From Eucalyptus grandis (taxonomy: Eukaryota; Streptophyta; Magnoliopsida; Myrtales; Myrtaceae), in assembly GCF_016545825.1 (NCBI RefSeq), contig NC_052619.1:66536115-66600114 (forward strand): 64,000 nucleotides of DNA, given 5' to 3'. Position 1 is the stretch's first letter. Every line of letters begins with the position of its first letter. Positions 22,566-35,039 of the stretch are shown in pieces. A model generated the notes under the pieces. The model was not told the DNA's origin. It did not search any database and was given only the letters and a program-made list of their open reading frames with translations. A program made the translations under genes and the position numbers.

Positions 22566-22599
22566 CTGTTGAAATATAAGAATAATTACATTTTTGAAA

Positions 22600-24110
22600 G
22601 AATATGCATGAAATCATTAGCAGAATTTGGATAATCATTAGAAGTGATTTTTGACCTTTTTTTTTTTTGGGTAATCCGTCCTCTTCTTTTGTTGTACCTT
22701 TGTCTCTGAAGGACCCCTCTTTGCGTTTTCTCTATGTGGAAGATGTCTTCGTGAGCGATGGATATTGCAGAGAAAAAACAAGAAAAACCAGCCTTTTTCT
22801 ATTCGTGCCCTTCTTCAAGAAAAATAGCTGTCCTCCCCTGCGAAGTGTCCTGACATGTTCTTTTTATATGTGAGGAAATTGCGTTTCAAAGAAAAGGACA
22901 CAATTTTCTACTTTCACTTTGTGAGAATAGTCCAAATATCATCTGCCTTCGTCTCTTTCCTATTTCATATATATTTTCCCTTCACCACATATGGTCAGGT
23001 CATGAATATATATGTTATTATTCAATTCCCTCTACTCCTTTCCTTTTTTTGTCCTCCAATTGACCGAAGCTTTTAATACAGTATGTCCCTACTACTTCTA
23101 ACTGCAATATCAACGTGTAAACTTGGGCCGGGCTTGGCCGAAATTTCAATTTACACGGGCTTATTCTATTTCACTTATGCTGAAGACCTTCTAGCCTTAA
23201 TGCAATTAAAATATACTACATGGGCTTATTACCGTAAAAATGCTCCTAATATTTATGTGTAATTAACCTAATATTTTTGTTTAGGGGTCAGTGTTCGATC
23301 TCTAATTTTATATGAAATAAATGCATAAATGGGTCATTAAAATTATAGGTGCCAACACCTCTAAACCCATATTTCTCCAATGCCCGTCGGGATGACCACA
23401 ACATGTTACCAACGGGATGGGCATGAGTTCTTGGAGAAGAATTTTAGTCCAGCTGTGCAATTAGCACAATTCAATTTGTCCTTGGTGATCTCCACGTTCC
23501 CTTATATATGGGGCTCTCCCTAAGTTTCCACGTTCTTCTTGCTCAATCACTTATTTTTGCTTCTTATATGTCATTCTTCGATCCCGCAACGTTTCTTTGT
23601 CTCAGTCCAATCAAACAGTATTCTTGTTGTGTCAATGACATAGTTTGTATATAGTTCCTTTGGGTCGTTCTCTCACTACAGTATAGGCTGCTACAAGTCT
23701 ACGAGTATCAATTAGATATTGCATGTGGAAAATCCTCACCTAGTTATTCTCTCTATCTTCGATTTTCCTTTTCCATGATTTCTTGCTGAAGCCAATTGCT
23801 CTAAGGTCTAATAGTCGGACTCTAAAAATTTAAGTTATTAAATGAAAGCGTGGTCAATTATTTAAATGTTAAGTTGCTCATCCATTTACTAAGTTGCTTT
23901 TGGACGGTAATTGGTCATTTTGTAGATGCAGGGAGTACGAGAAAGAGGACCAAAGCATTTTCAGAGCGAAAAACCACGTGCTCAAACGAAGTACTTGTAC
24001 ATGCCAACTTAGATAATGGTTGCCCTAAACGTAGGCAACTCACAAACTCAAAGGACTCAGCAAACAGGCCTTTTGTTTCATGTCCCGGCCTATGGAGTTC
24101 TCGCATAACT
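22600..24110. other. Intergenic DNA downstream of the SEO gene
   Basis: No gene supported. A 'ttatatatgg' sequence near 23503 resembles a plus-strand TATA box, but no coding region follows. The frames at 22667-23076 have no recognisable content. Confidence 0.4.
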
Positions 24111-24112
24111 CC

Positions 24113-24118
24113 TTTATT
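24113..24118 (-). terminator. Poly(A) signal of SEO copy 1
   Basis: Minus-strand AATAAA about 36 nt beyond the stop codon. The same hexamer occurs at the matching place after SEO copy 2 (47905-47910). Confidence 0.7.
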
Positions 24119-24153
24119 GTGGACATGGACCAACAGAGAGACGCATAGGTTCC

Positions 24154-27100
24154 CTAATGTGCGCCATGGCAACACTCAAACTTGACAATGTTCTTCATCA
24201 TGCGGGGACAAACCGGACACTTCACGTCCTCCGGGATGTAGCCCACCATGTTCGGGATGTAGAAGTGGTGGCACCTCGGAAGGACGAAGACCCGCTCGCG
24301 GTGCTCCTTGAAGGCCGCGTCGAACGTCTTCTCGTTCCCTTTGACCTGCTTCTTCCAAGTGGTCTCGTACTGGGACAAGACCTTGGTGACGTCGATTATC
24401 GAGTCGTTGATCACAACCTGCGACCCCTCGTGAGGACCGCGAACCCACCATCCTTCTTGAAGTTGGTGTAGAGGCAGAGGATGTCCTGCATGAGGGGTTC
24501 GTGCACATCCGCTTTGGTTTGCAGTTTCGAGAGCATAAGGCTCTCGAGGCGGCTCCAGAAGAGCTGATTTTGGTGACATTGTAGGCGGCGATGGGGACGC
24601 CATCTTCGATGATCTTCTTCACTGGCTCCTCAATTTCGTGGATTGCCTTGTTGTCTTCAGCTCCATAAAGGAGGATGTACTTTCGAGACTTGATCTGATA
24701 ATGATAATCAATCGGATAAGTAATCGATGAAAAGGTTCTTACGGATCAGTCCGCATATCTCTACAATCTAAAAGCAAACGATCATCCTCTAGTTTCAAGT
24801 TTTCCACAAAATTTCGGCAAAGCCTACCTCTAACATAAGATGGGTAGCATACGTTAGCAGAAACAAGACACTGTGAAACGGTCTGCTTAGTTTCCTTCAA
24901 TTGATTCTAAATTCAAATAAAAATCTTTCCACCTCTCCATAAATTAATTAAGATCTTATAAATTAACTCAGAGAACAGTTTTTCTTCCTTAAGTGAATGG
25001 TTAAAAGGAAAGTGAAAAAGAATTAAAAAAACATAGAACTACTTACAGCTTCATTTATCTTAGGAATGACCATGTCAGTCAGCAAGAGCTCAAACCAGCT
25101 GATGCCAGGCTTGCTCCATAGGCTTGCTCCCACTGATTCAGTGAAAGGGAAAGCATCCCATCCCCAAAGCCTAATCATGCTCATGGCATTTTTGTTTGAG
25201 ACTCGTCCCTGGGGACCCAACACAGTCACGATGGTCTCTTGCCTATAGTGCCACTTCTCCCTGATGATCTTGATGGCCACCTTGTTGATGAGTGTCGGGT
25301 AGCGCACTGAGTACCAAGGCATTTGCGACTGTAGATTCTTGAACTGGTTGTTCACGTCATCGCCTTCTTGCTCGATGATCGGGATCCACACGATCTCATA
25401 GCGCTCCTCATGGAACTTGCGCTCGCTGTAGATCTTGATGAGGATGGAAAGGTCGTGAGAGGTCAACTTTAGGTCGGAAATCAGCAGCATCACATTCTTC
25501 CTCCGCAGGGACTCGACCTTATCCTGTATGTAGGGGAACGATGAAGGAGGATCAACATTTCACTCCGTTGGTCGCTACCACTAAAGTCAACCACACAAAT
25601 TTACGCCAGGCCCAAAACTAGGTATATAAGTGCCACTTAGGTGAGAACAAATGTTATGTTTTGATTTCAGCAAGTCAGTTGAAAAAGAGATCTTTGACAA
25701 TGACGATTACGACCATAGCATCATTGTGGTACTCAACTATGAAGTTTGACCAAAAAAAAAAAAAAAGTGTTGTGGAATCAGAGAGTTAGAAGATTGAACC
25801 GTGGTCTTCTTTGAGCCAATGTAAAGTGGCTGAGGATCGTCCTTGATGTAAACCAAGGCCTTGATGAGCTCCACATTATCCGTAGGGGCATTGAATAGTC
25901 GCTGCAGCCTCTGATACTCTCTAATTTCCTCTGCATTCAAATTGAAACTGATGAGAACATTAGTCTAATATTCAAAGCATAAATATCATAAATTGAAAAA
26001 TTAACATTTACCCTTTTTTTGCTTGTAATCTTCGTAATGTCTCTTGATAGTGTGGTGGATCATGTTCACTTTCCGAACAAAGGTCAGAAGATCTTTTCCC
26101 TTGTAGCTGAAAATAACAGGAAGCCCTCTTTAAGAAAAAAAAAAAAAAATGCTCTCCTTTAAAATTCAAGTATGTTGAAATGCTTTTAGATGATTCATTA
26201 CATATTTTCATAAAATAAAATAAAAGCCATAAAACATGTTTCTTTTTCCCAAAAGAGACACAAAAAAGGGATCGTTAATGGCTCGTACTCATCGATGAGG
26301 CTGATGAGGCCGGTGAACTGAATCGAGCAAGCAAGGACACCGATGATGATCTGATAAACGCTGCTTGGGATGTCGATTGCTGTGGACAGCTCGGGAACGT
26401 CTTTACTGTCGTGCTCGAACTCCACGATGCACTCGGTCATGCTCAATGTGGTCTTGATCATTTCATTCAGAACTCCATACACTTGGATCTTTTGCACGTC
26501 CGAGGGCTTGGTGATTGCAGGTAACCCCTTCAGTATGGCCAGCGATTCCGCGAGCTTGTCTGATGGTTGGATTTGAGCGAGTCGCCAAAAGTCGCCATAG
26601 AATAGAGCAAGCGACGAAAGGGTAATCACAGCCTTATTGACCCAGGAGTAGCTCGATAGCTCATGAAAGATCGAGATCATCGTTTCACGCACATTTTTGG
26701 TGTCTAATGCCTTGCATGTGATCTGATAACATGATGTTGATAATGTTGATAAATGGGATTAGTTATTACCAAGCTCAAAACAGTAAAAAAATAGCCAAAG
26801 CAACAGCCATTCTTCACTTAACGAAAATAAATTGTTAGAAGGGACATAGTAACATACCTCACAAGCCACTTCGTTGATTGCGGCTAGGGGTGGATTGAAG
26901 CCTTCTTTTGGTGGCTTGAATGCAGGGCCTCCAGATCCTTGAGTGCCCTATAGTGTATGCATATGTAAGACTTATTGTTAGAGAGGGAGAGAGGAAGGGA
27001 GGTACTAATTAAACGAAATTATGAGATTTTTTTTTAACTGCTAAACTAAGGAAATCCACAGTTATATCATAGAAATTTTGTATAGAGATATGATCAGAAT

Positions 27101-29646
27101 TTATATCTAAAAAATCGTCAGTTTTTATTAAAAAAGTCACTAGTGGTGAAGATATATATTAAGGTGCAATTGTTTCGTGTAAAATTTAAAAAAATTTAAA
27201 CATTTTAAGAATGATTTTTGCCTTATTATTATCGTTGATAATAATAAAATTTTATCTGATTGATTTTGTAAGTGTTATAGATTCCTCAATTTTCAGAAAA
27301 AGCTTATTAAATCATACTAAACAAAAGAATTCTAAAGGTAAAACTAAAAGAATGATTGTCCAAACCCTACGGAAATAGGGAATAAATGAACGCCCTTAAC
27401 AAAATACAGCTATAATAAATTAAATGAGTAACAACTTATCATGAGGCCAATTTAATCCCTTATGCCATATCGACTATCGTGTCGTTGAATGAAGAATGAA
27501 TAGATAATCTAGTGACTAGATAGATCAATAAAAGCCTCACAAAAATTGACTGCAAGTGCTAGTGGATTGCTTCCTGGTTAGGAAAAGTGAATTTTTTTGG
27601 CGAATATCATTTAACTTTACCGTTAGAATATTCTCTAGCCATTCGACCTTTTGCAACATAGTACACATAAATGGAAGAGCGGATGCGAAACATGAAAATT
27701 CGATATATTTCTAGGGGGATGATAATTGGTACCTGTCATTTTCTCTTGAGCCATCAACAGTTCTACTTAGGGTGCGTTTGGTAACACTTTTGTTCTCGGG
27801 AAAAAATATAATTTTTTTTATTCTATTTCGGGAATAACTTTTAAGCATTTTAAACATTTTGTAACTATATAAAATTTTAATTATCGGAATAGAATTGCGT
27901 TTGGCATTGTCCTCAAAATTGCTACTTCAATTTTTTTTTTTAATTTTTAGATAATTTTATTATTATTTTATTTTTTTTAAAAAAAAAATTCTTTCTCCCC
28001 TTCTTCTTCTTCTTCTTCAAGGTGGCTGGCAACGTCACTAGAGTGTCACCGGCCCTCAGTGAGGTCGTGCCTTGTCAGTTGAGCCTCGCCGACAGTTAGG
28101 CAAGGCTCAGCTGAGCCTTGGTTGGGTGAGTGGCCTCGCCAGTGGCTGGGGGAGGCCCAGCGAGGCTCGCCTGGCCACCGGCAAGGCTCGGCCTCACTCG
28201 ATTTGGCGAGGCTGAGCGTTGCTCGCTGGTGGCTGAGCGAGCCTCTGGTGAGCTTGTCGGACCTCGTCCTAGCCTGGCGAGCTTCCAACGAGTTCGCCAG
28301 ACTGGTCACCGGTGATTGGCGACAGTGAGCGGTGTACGGTGGATGGTGGCGGGCAGCAGTGGCGGGAGCAGTTGAAGAAGAAGAAAGAGGGAATAAGAAC
28401 AAGAAAAAGAAAAGAAAAGAGAGAAAATAAGTGCTTGATTCTAAAATTGTTCTGAAATAAATAATCAATTTTTTTAATTCTCGATTATGTTTCAAATCTA
28501 TTTCCGAAAACAAAAAAAGAAAAATTTGTTCTCAATAACAAAATTTTCACCAAACGCATTTTTATTCGAAATCTACTCTTGCATACAAAAGAATTGAAAT
28601 TTTCACTACTGGGCAAATTAATAAATAGACTCTTATAAAAATAAGATTAATTAATTCTGTCCGATAATTTTCAGATCAATTGCTTTATCTTTCTCGTTTG
28701 TCCTTGGCCATGTCAAAAGATAAAAAAAGCAAGTAGAAAAAGGGCCAAGCGGGGTGGACAACCAACGTGCTTTTGCCCATAGCTCAATAATGCATGTCTA
28801 TCATATCGATTGCTTTATCTTTATCTTTTCATCTTGGCGAAGTCAAGGCAGAAGCAAGTACAGCATGATCTAGAGAGAGAGAGAGAGAGAGGGAGACCGG
28901 GAGAGATGTCACGTCAGTCCCTTCTGTCCTTGTTAGATTGGATAGTCTTCATCATAATTGTACGTGGCGTAACTGTACTAGTAAAATATTTGGGTCCCCA
29001 CCCAAAAGTTCTAGGTCCATTATTGTTGAGGAATTTCGCCTTTATTAGATAAAATAAGGAAGAAATGGACAAAGGTATAATAAAATTTCTAATATCTAAT
29101 AAAGTATGTGGTAAGTGTGGAAGATTGACTTATGTTATACACCATACCCACATTATACCTCACCCTCTAGGTGAGAATTCTTTTTATCAATATTTTCACA
29201 TTACGACAAATATCGGAGTGGATAAAAGATATCCGATGTAGAGTTATTTTCGGCCAATCAAATGCAGTGTTGGGTTTGTTTGCGAAAGATGGTCAAATTC
29301 ACTACCGCTTACACCATAAATGCACCCTTTTGATAGATTGTTAAGCTTACTTAGTAAAACCAATTTAGACTGTATCTCTCACACGCCTCCACACATATGG
29401 CATTATTTCAAGTTTTACCTTAGGGTTGATGACGGAGTCGGCGATTGTGGCAGTTCCACGGAGGGCGTTGTCTACGAGAAGGAAGAGAGACTGGACGTCA
29501 ACGTCTCCTTCGTCGGGAGCGTGAGTGTCCACCATCTCCTTCATGAACTTCTCGTCGTCGAAGATGGCAAGCAGGCTGTTCAACATGCTCTGGTCAACCT
29601 TGCTCCTCTCCCTCCGGAGAATCTGGCCGAGGGTCTTGCTCGCCAT
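24154..29646 (-). CDS. SIEVE ELEMENT OCCLUSION protein, seven exons, two 1-bp frameshifts in the last exon
   Basis: SEO proteins form the P-protein filaments that plug wounded sieve tubes. Inferred exons: 29646-29419, 26947-26858, 26722-26289, 26106-26012, 25930-25800, 25523-25047 and 24694-24154. All junctions are GT/AG and phases agree, giving 665 codons if two lost bases are allowed, close to the family size. The start is the ATG at 29646 (MASKTLGQILRRE), 117 nt below a TATA box. Exons 1-3 hold the SEO N-terminal domain; the exon 3/4 join reads LIDDYKGKDLLTF. Exon 6 has the thioredoxin-like VMLLISDLKL and YEIVWIPI strands. Exon 7 ends CPVCPRMMKNIVKFECCHGAH minus its final His in the usual Cys-rich tail. 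Exon 7 has A4 instead of A5 (about 24567) and G4 instead of G5 (about 24424) relative to copy 2. Each shifts the frame, so this is either a recent pseudogene or a sequence error. Confidence 0.88.
26948..29418 (-). other. SEO intron 1 (2.47 kb) with transposon insertion
   Basis: Donor GT at 29417-29418 and acceptor AG at 26948-26949 (minus strand). It contains Harbinger-like element C (27770-28561), a GA tract (28872-28894), and the block copied into the copia element (27990-29372). The other introns are short. Confidence 0.85.
27767..28564. mobile_element. Tourist/Harbinger-like element C in SEO intron 1
   Basis: Spans 27770-28561. The left end is GGGTGCGTTTGG and the right end, on the opposite strand, AAATGCGTTTGG. 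TTA direct repeats lie at 27767-27769 and 28562-28564. The core at about 28020-28340 is GC-rich with 'gaggctcgcc' motifs, as in elements A and B. No transposase is seen. Confidence 0.8.
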
Positions 29647-29762
29647 GATCTAGAATCTCAGAGAAATAGAGCAAGAGGAGAGAGGCTAGGCTTTTGAGTG
29701 TTTAGAAACTAGAGGAGGAAGAGAGTGTGTGGGCGGTGTGGTGGGGTGAGGGCAGGCTTGCT

Positions 29763-29771
29763 CTATTTATA
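29763..29771 (-). promoter_or_regulatory. TATA box of SEO copy 1
   Basis: Minus-strand TATAAATAG, 117 nt upstream of the inferred ATG. This leaves room for a roughly 80-90 nt leader. Confidence 0.75.
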
Positions 29772-29799
29772 GCCGTGGAAGCAAGGAAAGAGACTAGAG

Positions 29800-32700
29800 A
29801 TAGAAAATATTAAATTTGAAAAAATGTTTTTAGGTGAACGAAAAACTATCCAAAAGAGAGTGACCAATATCAACAAATGTTCGAGCATTATTACGAGGGT
29901 GGTACGCTCGTTACAGAATATTATTTGAACAATAAGGTCTCGATAGATGAACTTGTCACTACAACCCTAACGAGGTGTAAGTGTGTAAATAAGTCAAGCG
30001 TTGAACTCGGCACCGCTTTAGATGAACCAAAGACTTTTGAGATTGAGATGTGTTCCATATTCAAAATTGGAACCATTTCTTCATGTCCGTTGGAATTAAT
30101 TTTGTATGACTTGACCAACCACATTACCAGCACAAGTTTCCATTGTGAAGTAATTCTTTTATAGGTCAATACATAAAAAAATTCCAAAAGTAGTATATAT
30201 GTGACAAATTTACCGAAACTATTTTTTTTATTATTAAAAACTCTAAATGGGTACATTTCTCTTAGTGATGAATTTACCACTCATCTCTACCAAATTTATG
30301 CTCATCCAATGATGTAAGTGGTTTTTTGGTAGTTAAAAAATTAGTTTGGGATAAATTTATCACAAGTATACAAGTTTAGAGTTTTTCATGATATTAACCA
30401 TTTAGTTTTCAATATATATAGACTATTTTAAGTATGTAAATTTCGATACCATCCGAGAATTGTTGCATTAACATGCTCTAGTGAAATTTCATGTAATCAT
30501 AATTTGTATGTTGTAATAATTCGATATACCAATAAATTTATTAGAGTCAATAAATGCTGAGTATTGGAAATAATAATACTGATTATAATTTAATTTCAAC
30601 AGATTTAAATTAATTTACAATTTTATTTTTTATTTTTAGAAATACTATATTCGTAGAAGTATGCTTATCATTATTATTGTATTCTAAGATACTTCTCGGA
30701 TTTTTAGTTGCTCATGAATAACACGCAACATGCACTTTGGAGCAACGGATGAAGTAAAAGCAATTTATGACCAAACTCGCTCCCTATAAAGAATTTTTAA
30801 ATCTCTAAGGTAAAGAAGTAAGGAGTTATATTGCAGAATAATTGCAAGATGAATTATTATTATAAGTCCAATCATTGTGGTTACTGAATTATTGAGTACA
30901 AAATTCTTAAAAAGTCTGCACAAAATGTATATTGTTGAGTTATGTTTTCAATTTTGATTTCAAACTAGAATGTATTTTCTGATAAGTGTTAATCTAATTA
31001 CTGTGGTTTGATTTCTCATTTTACACGTTTTAACTAAATCACCCAATTTCTGAAATCCTCATTCATTAGCTAAATATTGTCATTGTTATGTGAATAAATG
31101 AGTTTACAACTATAACTTTGTCTATGTGTTTGTTTATCTTTAGATGTATTAGCCCATGTTTGCACATGATATTTTATATTATTTATTAGCATTTCTTTAG
31201 TGACGGAAATTTTTTTTTATAGTAATGGGAGATATTTTCATAGAATAATGATTTCTACTAATCATTGGGAAGCCTTACCAGCTTTTATATGTTATAAAAC
31301 GGGAGGGAAAATAAAAGAGAAATTGGTTGAGAAAATGGAGGGCGCGATTCACGTGTCTGATAGGACAAGGTGCTTTGATTTTGCATCGTCTCTTTTTGGT
31401 GGTAGGGCAAAGGTGCTTCAACTCTCAACATCCCACCCCCCACGCCAGAATAATTCATTAGCACTCCTTTAACCAGGGAATTTCTTGGATGCTCGATTTG
31501 GTTAAAGGGATCCTCACCAAAATTAAAAGAAGCTTTCACTTCTACGAAGATTTTCGCAGCCTTTCCATCTGTGAATTGTGAGGTTAGTGAGCTTCATAAA
31601 TGTGTTCTTTATTTTAATGTATTGATGCCTTTACGTCTCATATCCCTAATTCTTCCTATATCTTTTTCATCCCTAAAGAGAGGAAGTACCTCTAATTATT
31701 TTATATTTTGGTGATCTCAAGATTCGAATGAAGATCAAGATGAAACTTTTAAGGGACTTGCTTAGACCTATTTGTTTCTCTCCCCAAGAATTCATTAGCA
31801 CTCCAATTAGGCCTTAAATGAATTTAAGTTGCAACATTAACTAATTAGGGTTACGTACTTAGATAATTTTTACTCTCTAAAGTATTGCTAATTAGAACCC
31901 CTTTTTCTACTAACCATTTTAAGACTTGTTTCTTGCTTTTGATTATTACATCTTAGTTTTTTTTTTTTTTTAAATTTCTCGACCATCAATATTTCGTTAT
32001 CCTGATTTCATGATGTCTCATGTATAAGAAAATATATATTTGGTTGGCAAATTACACTTTTAAGTCGAGTCAATGGGCTAAAAAGATATCCTGCCAAAAT
32101 TTCATTGATAAATTCAAATGTTAATAATTTTATCAAGTATCTACATATATATAATATCAACGATATTGAAAGATTTAACAAGTAATAGTAAAGTCAAGTT
32201 TGACTTGATAACTTACGAATCAAACCACACACTAATAAATTCAATTTAATTTTGTAGTTTTGCACTCCTCCAAGTAAAAAATTTAAAATAAGTTGGTAGA
32301 CACACCTAAATTTGAATACTTCCAGTATTTATTTAACCCCTAACCAGCTAAATAGTTTGTCATCTACCAAATACTTTCACTTATAGAATGTACAACTTGC
32401 GATTATGTACTCAGTTTCACTAATCTAGCATTCAATCAGCAAATACACTGTGGATCACTAGTATCATGTATTCGCTTTCTCTTGTGCTCTTATTTTCGGA
32501 AACGGATGGGTTTCAACCTCATTTTTTTGTTTATTAAGAATGGGTTGTTTGGAAGTCTTTGGTCATCTTATTAAATGAATTTCACTCAATGTCTTATGCA
32601 TGTCAAATAGATAAAGAGCAAGAAATTGACACACGAAGTGACCCTCCAAAAGAATATGCAAGCAAGATGATTCATAATCAATTTTAAACGTGGAAAGATC

Positions 32701-33260
32701 AAAAAAGAGGTCGCTCAATTGGCTTGACCTGCCTTTCATTGATGACTTTCGAGAATCAAATCAAATCTTGTCCCCCACTTCATATCAACTCAATTTCAGT
32801 GGTACAGTGGCTCCATCATCATGTGTTTTCTTAGTCACCTGCCAAGGGCAAGAACGTGAATGCATTTGTAAGTTTTCTATTGACCGATGAAAGAAACGGC
32901 GCATTAATCTTGCACTGGTGTCATGAGACGGATGAAATGGTCAAAATTGCAAAAATAAAATGTAAAAGCAATAGACATACGTACAATCATGAATAGAGGC
33001 AATAAATGGACCTTTATGTTACTTTTTTTTTAAAAAACATAATACGACTTATCTAAATCTTTCTATTCCATCAATCTTTTATAACAACACACAAATCAGT
33101 TTGATCCTATGATTTCATTCACCGAACGAGAGAATAGTCTCAAAAATTATTCTTAGTTAATGAAGTTACAATTTGAGAAAAATATCCACCAATCCAAATC
33201 AAATGCTAGACCCCTTTTCCTTTGGTTCCGATAAGACTAGACCATCAATTGGTGTCGAGA
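29800..33260. other. Intergenic DNA upstream of the SEO gene, part of a segmental duplication
   Basis: No gene supported. From about 30640 rightward the sequence is a diverged paralogue of DNA from about 41530 (for example 30640-30790 against 41530-41710, and 31880-32150 against 42050-42300). The stretch 30300-30420 resembles 14640-14960, a dispersed repeat. Frames at 31200-31540 overlap on both strands and look fortuitous. Confidence 0.5.
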
Positions 33261-33264
33261 AAAG

Positions 33265-34960
33265 TATGTTGAGGGACGTCACCTAATCACTCAAGCCATT
33301 ACGTCAGCACAAAACGGACAAAAAATGTAGTAAATTCTTAGAATTACTTTATGTCGTCGTGTTTCACATTGAAATGAAAAATTATGTTGTTTCTCTTTCG
33401 ACGTTGATGGGGGGACCAGTTTCTTTGGGACCAGTTTCTTTATGTTAATAAAGAGACTTTGGAGGGATCAAGGAGAAATCCAAGGCTTGTTATTTTATTG
33501 CCTCGATAGGCGGAAAAAACTGGGCCCAATTTGGACGTGTTATACAAACCGACGAGCACCCATAAAAATCTCTTAGATTCGAGACAATATTTCTCTACTT
33601 TATTAGAAAAATACATATCATGAACCTTCATTGTTTATCCTCATGGAAAACTCTACTCTTACTTATTTATTTTTATTTTTATGATTAATACTAGTAAAGA
33701 TTCCAAATCAGTATCCAACCCATATCTATTGTCCGACATATATATGTACCATATATATATTAATTTTATAATTTGACGTAAAAAAATTGATGTGTTTAAT
33801 ATAAAAAAAAAATAATGAAGACGTTACACAAAATGTGGCTTCAATGGAAATATATGAGTTAGTGGATGAATCTAACCAACATAAAATATTAAAATAGTTG
33901 TGGCAAAAGAAGAAGTGCTCAACAAGTTTTATGTTTTTCCAGCCTTAAAGCCTTCCAAAATAAAGAAAACAACAATGGCTAAGACTAAAGACACTCAAGT
34001 TTGCACGTTCAACATTAATAAATTGGACAAAATCTTTGAGTTATTTTTGAAAGATGGCCCAAATAATTAATTGAAGGCCAAGTAATTTCAAGAAAGGAAG
34101 ACTTAGTAAACAAATTGCAAGTGATGCCATTCATTGAGCCATACGTCAATTATTTGTCCCTAAAAATAATTCAAGAGGTAATTGGGTAGCAAGCAATCAA
34201 ATTTACCGATGATAATGGGGTATATGATGACTCTTAATTACCTAACTTAAAAGAAATGCATGGTTGATAAATCATTCAATTTTTTTTTTATGAGAAAATG
34301 TCCAAATGTTATAGTCGGCAATTTGGTCGATAGACACCGTTAAGGTAGTGGAGTTGATGCAATCGAGTAGTAAAATAGATATAATCGTTTATGTAATAAA
34401 TTCATTTAATTGTCAAGTAGTGAAATTGATGTAACTATTTAGTAATAGAGTCATGTAGTCATTCATGTAACTGATGAGTGAAGAAGTCTTGATAATCATT
34501 TGTAACAGTCGATTGCGAGCCATGAAATCTCGCACTTTACTCTTTGTAAAGGACTAGAGTGCAATTAGTGTAACTATATCTTCTAGGTACATATAGGAAT
34601 TCGAATTATACTACAGAATATTCCGTTGGGTGGATCCGTCCGAGCCCCATTTTGCATTGAACCATTGGATGAGGGACACGTTCGGCGAAAAAGAGCAAAT
34701 CACGTGGATCTGTTTCCATATCGGGACGTACCATGACAGTGATCGCAGTACGCTGTTTGTCTCCAAACGTGCTCCACGCATCAACCGTTTTGGACGTACC
34801 ATTCGGACAAATTTGTAGTGAGAAACCGAGAAGAGACCTCCATTTGCCTTTGTGGACCCAAAAAACACGGCCTTGAGTAGCCAGCTGAAAGAGACAATGA
34901 ATGCATGTCTCTTCGTCGATAATCCTAACACGTGCTAAAAGAGAGGGGAGTCTATCATGG
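33265..34960. repeat. Noncoding module, copy 1
   Basis: First of four copies. Starts with an ACGTCA-core block (33276), followed by 'gcgttgatggg' and 'gattcgagac' blocks (33400-33640) and a 'cagtgat..cggacaaattt' block (34735-34815), and ends in a G-box-containing block 'aacacgtgctaaaagaga' (34928). No coding sequence recognised. Confidence 0.7.
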
Positions 34961-35039
34961 TTAATAACGAACGATGACGATTGACGATCAAGTTGGTGAT
35001 GATGCTCGTAGCGCTGTCAATGGTCCCCTAATTTCCCAG

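Larger units (their letters stand above)
15205..22581 (-). mobile_element. Decayed Ty1/copia retrotransposon, minus strand
   Basis: Read on the minus strand the order is 5' LTR remnant, tRNA-Met-type primer site, gag with zinc knuckle, integrase, reverse transcriptase, RNase H, polypurine tract and 3' LTR. This order, with integrase before reverse transcriptase, defines Ty1/copia. The 3' LTR is 15205-15423. At the 5' end only about 15 bp of LTR sequence (from 22567) match, so that LTR is truncated or replaced. Two later events split the body: a Harbinger-like insertion at 20165-21168, and a 1.4-kb copy of SEO intron 1 with a 0.42-kb copia duplication at 16890-19157. Many frameshifts make it inactive. 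Confidence 0.85.

Noticed and set aside
24157..24471. Plus-strand frame at the SEO 3' end (and 47949-48422)
   Set aside because: Antisense shadow of SEO exon 7; the minus strand has the family motifs and splice sites.
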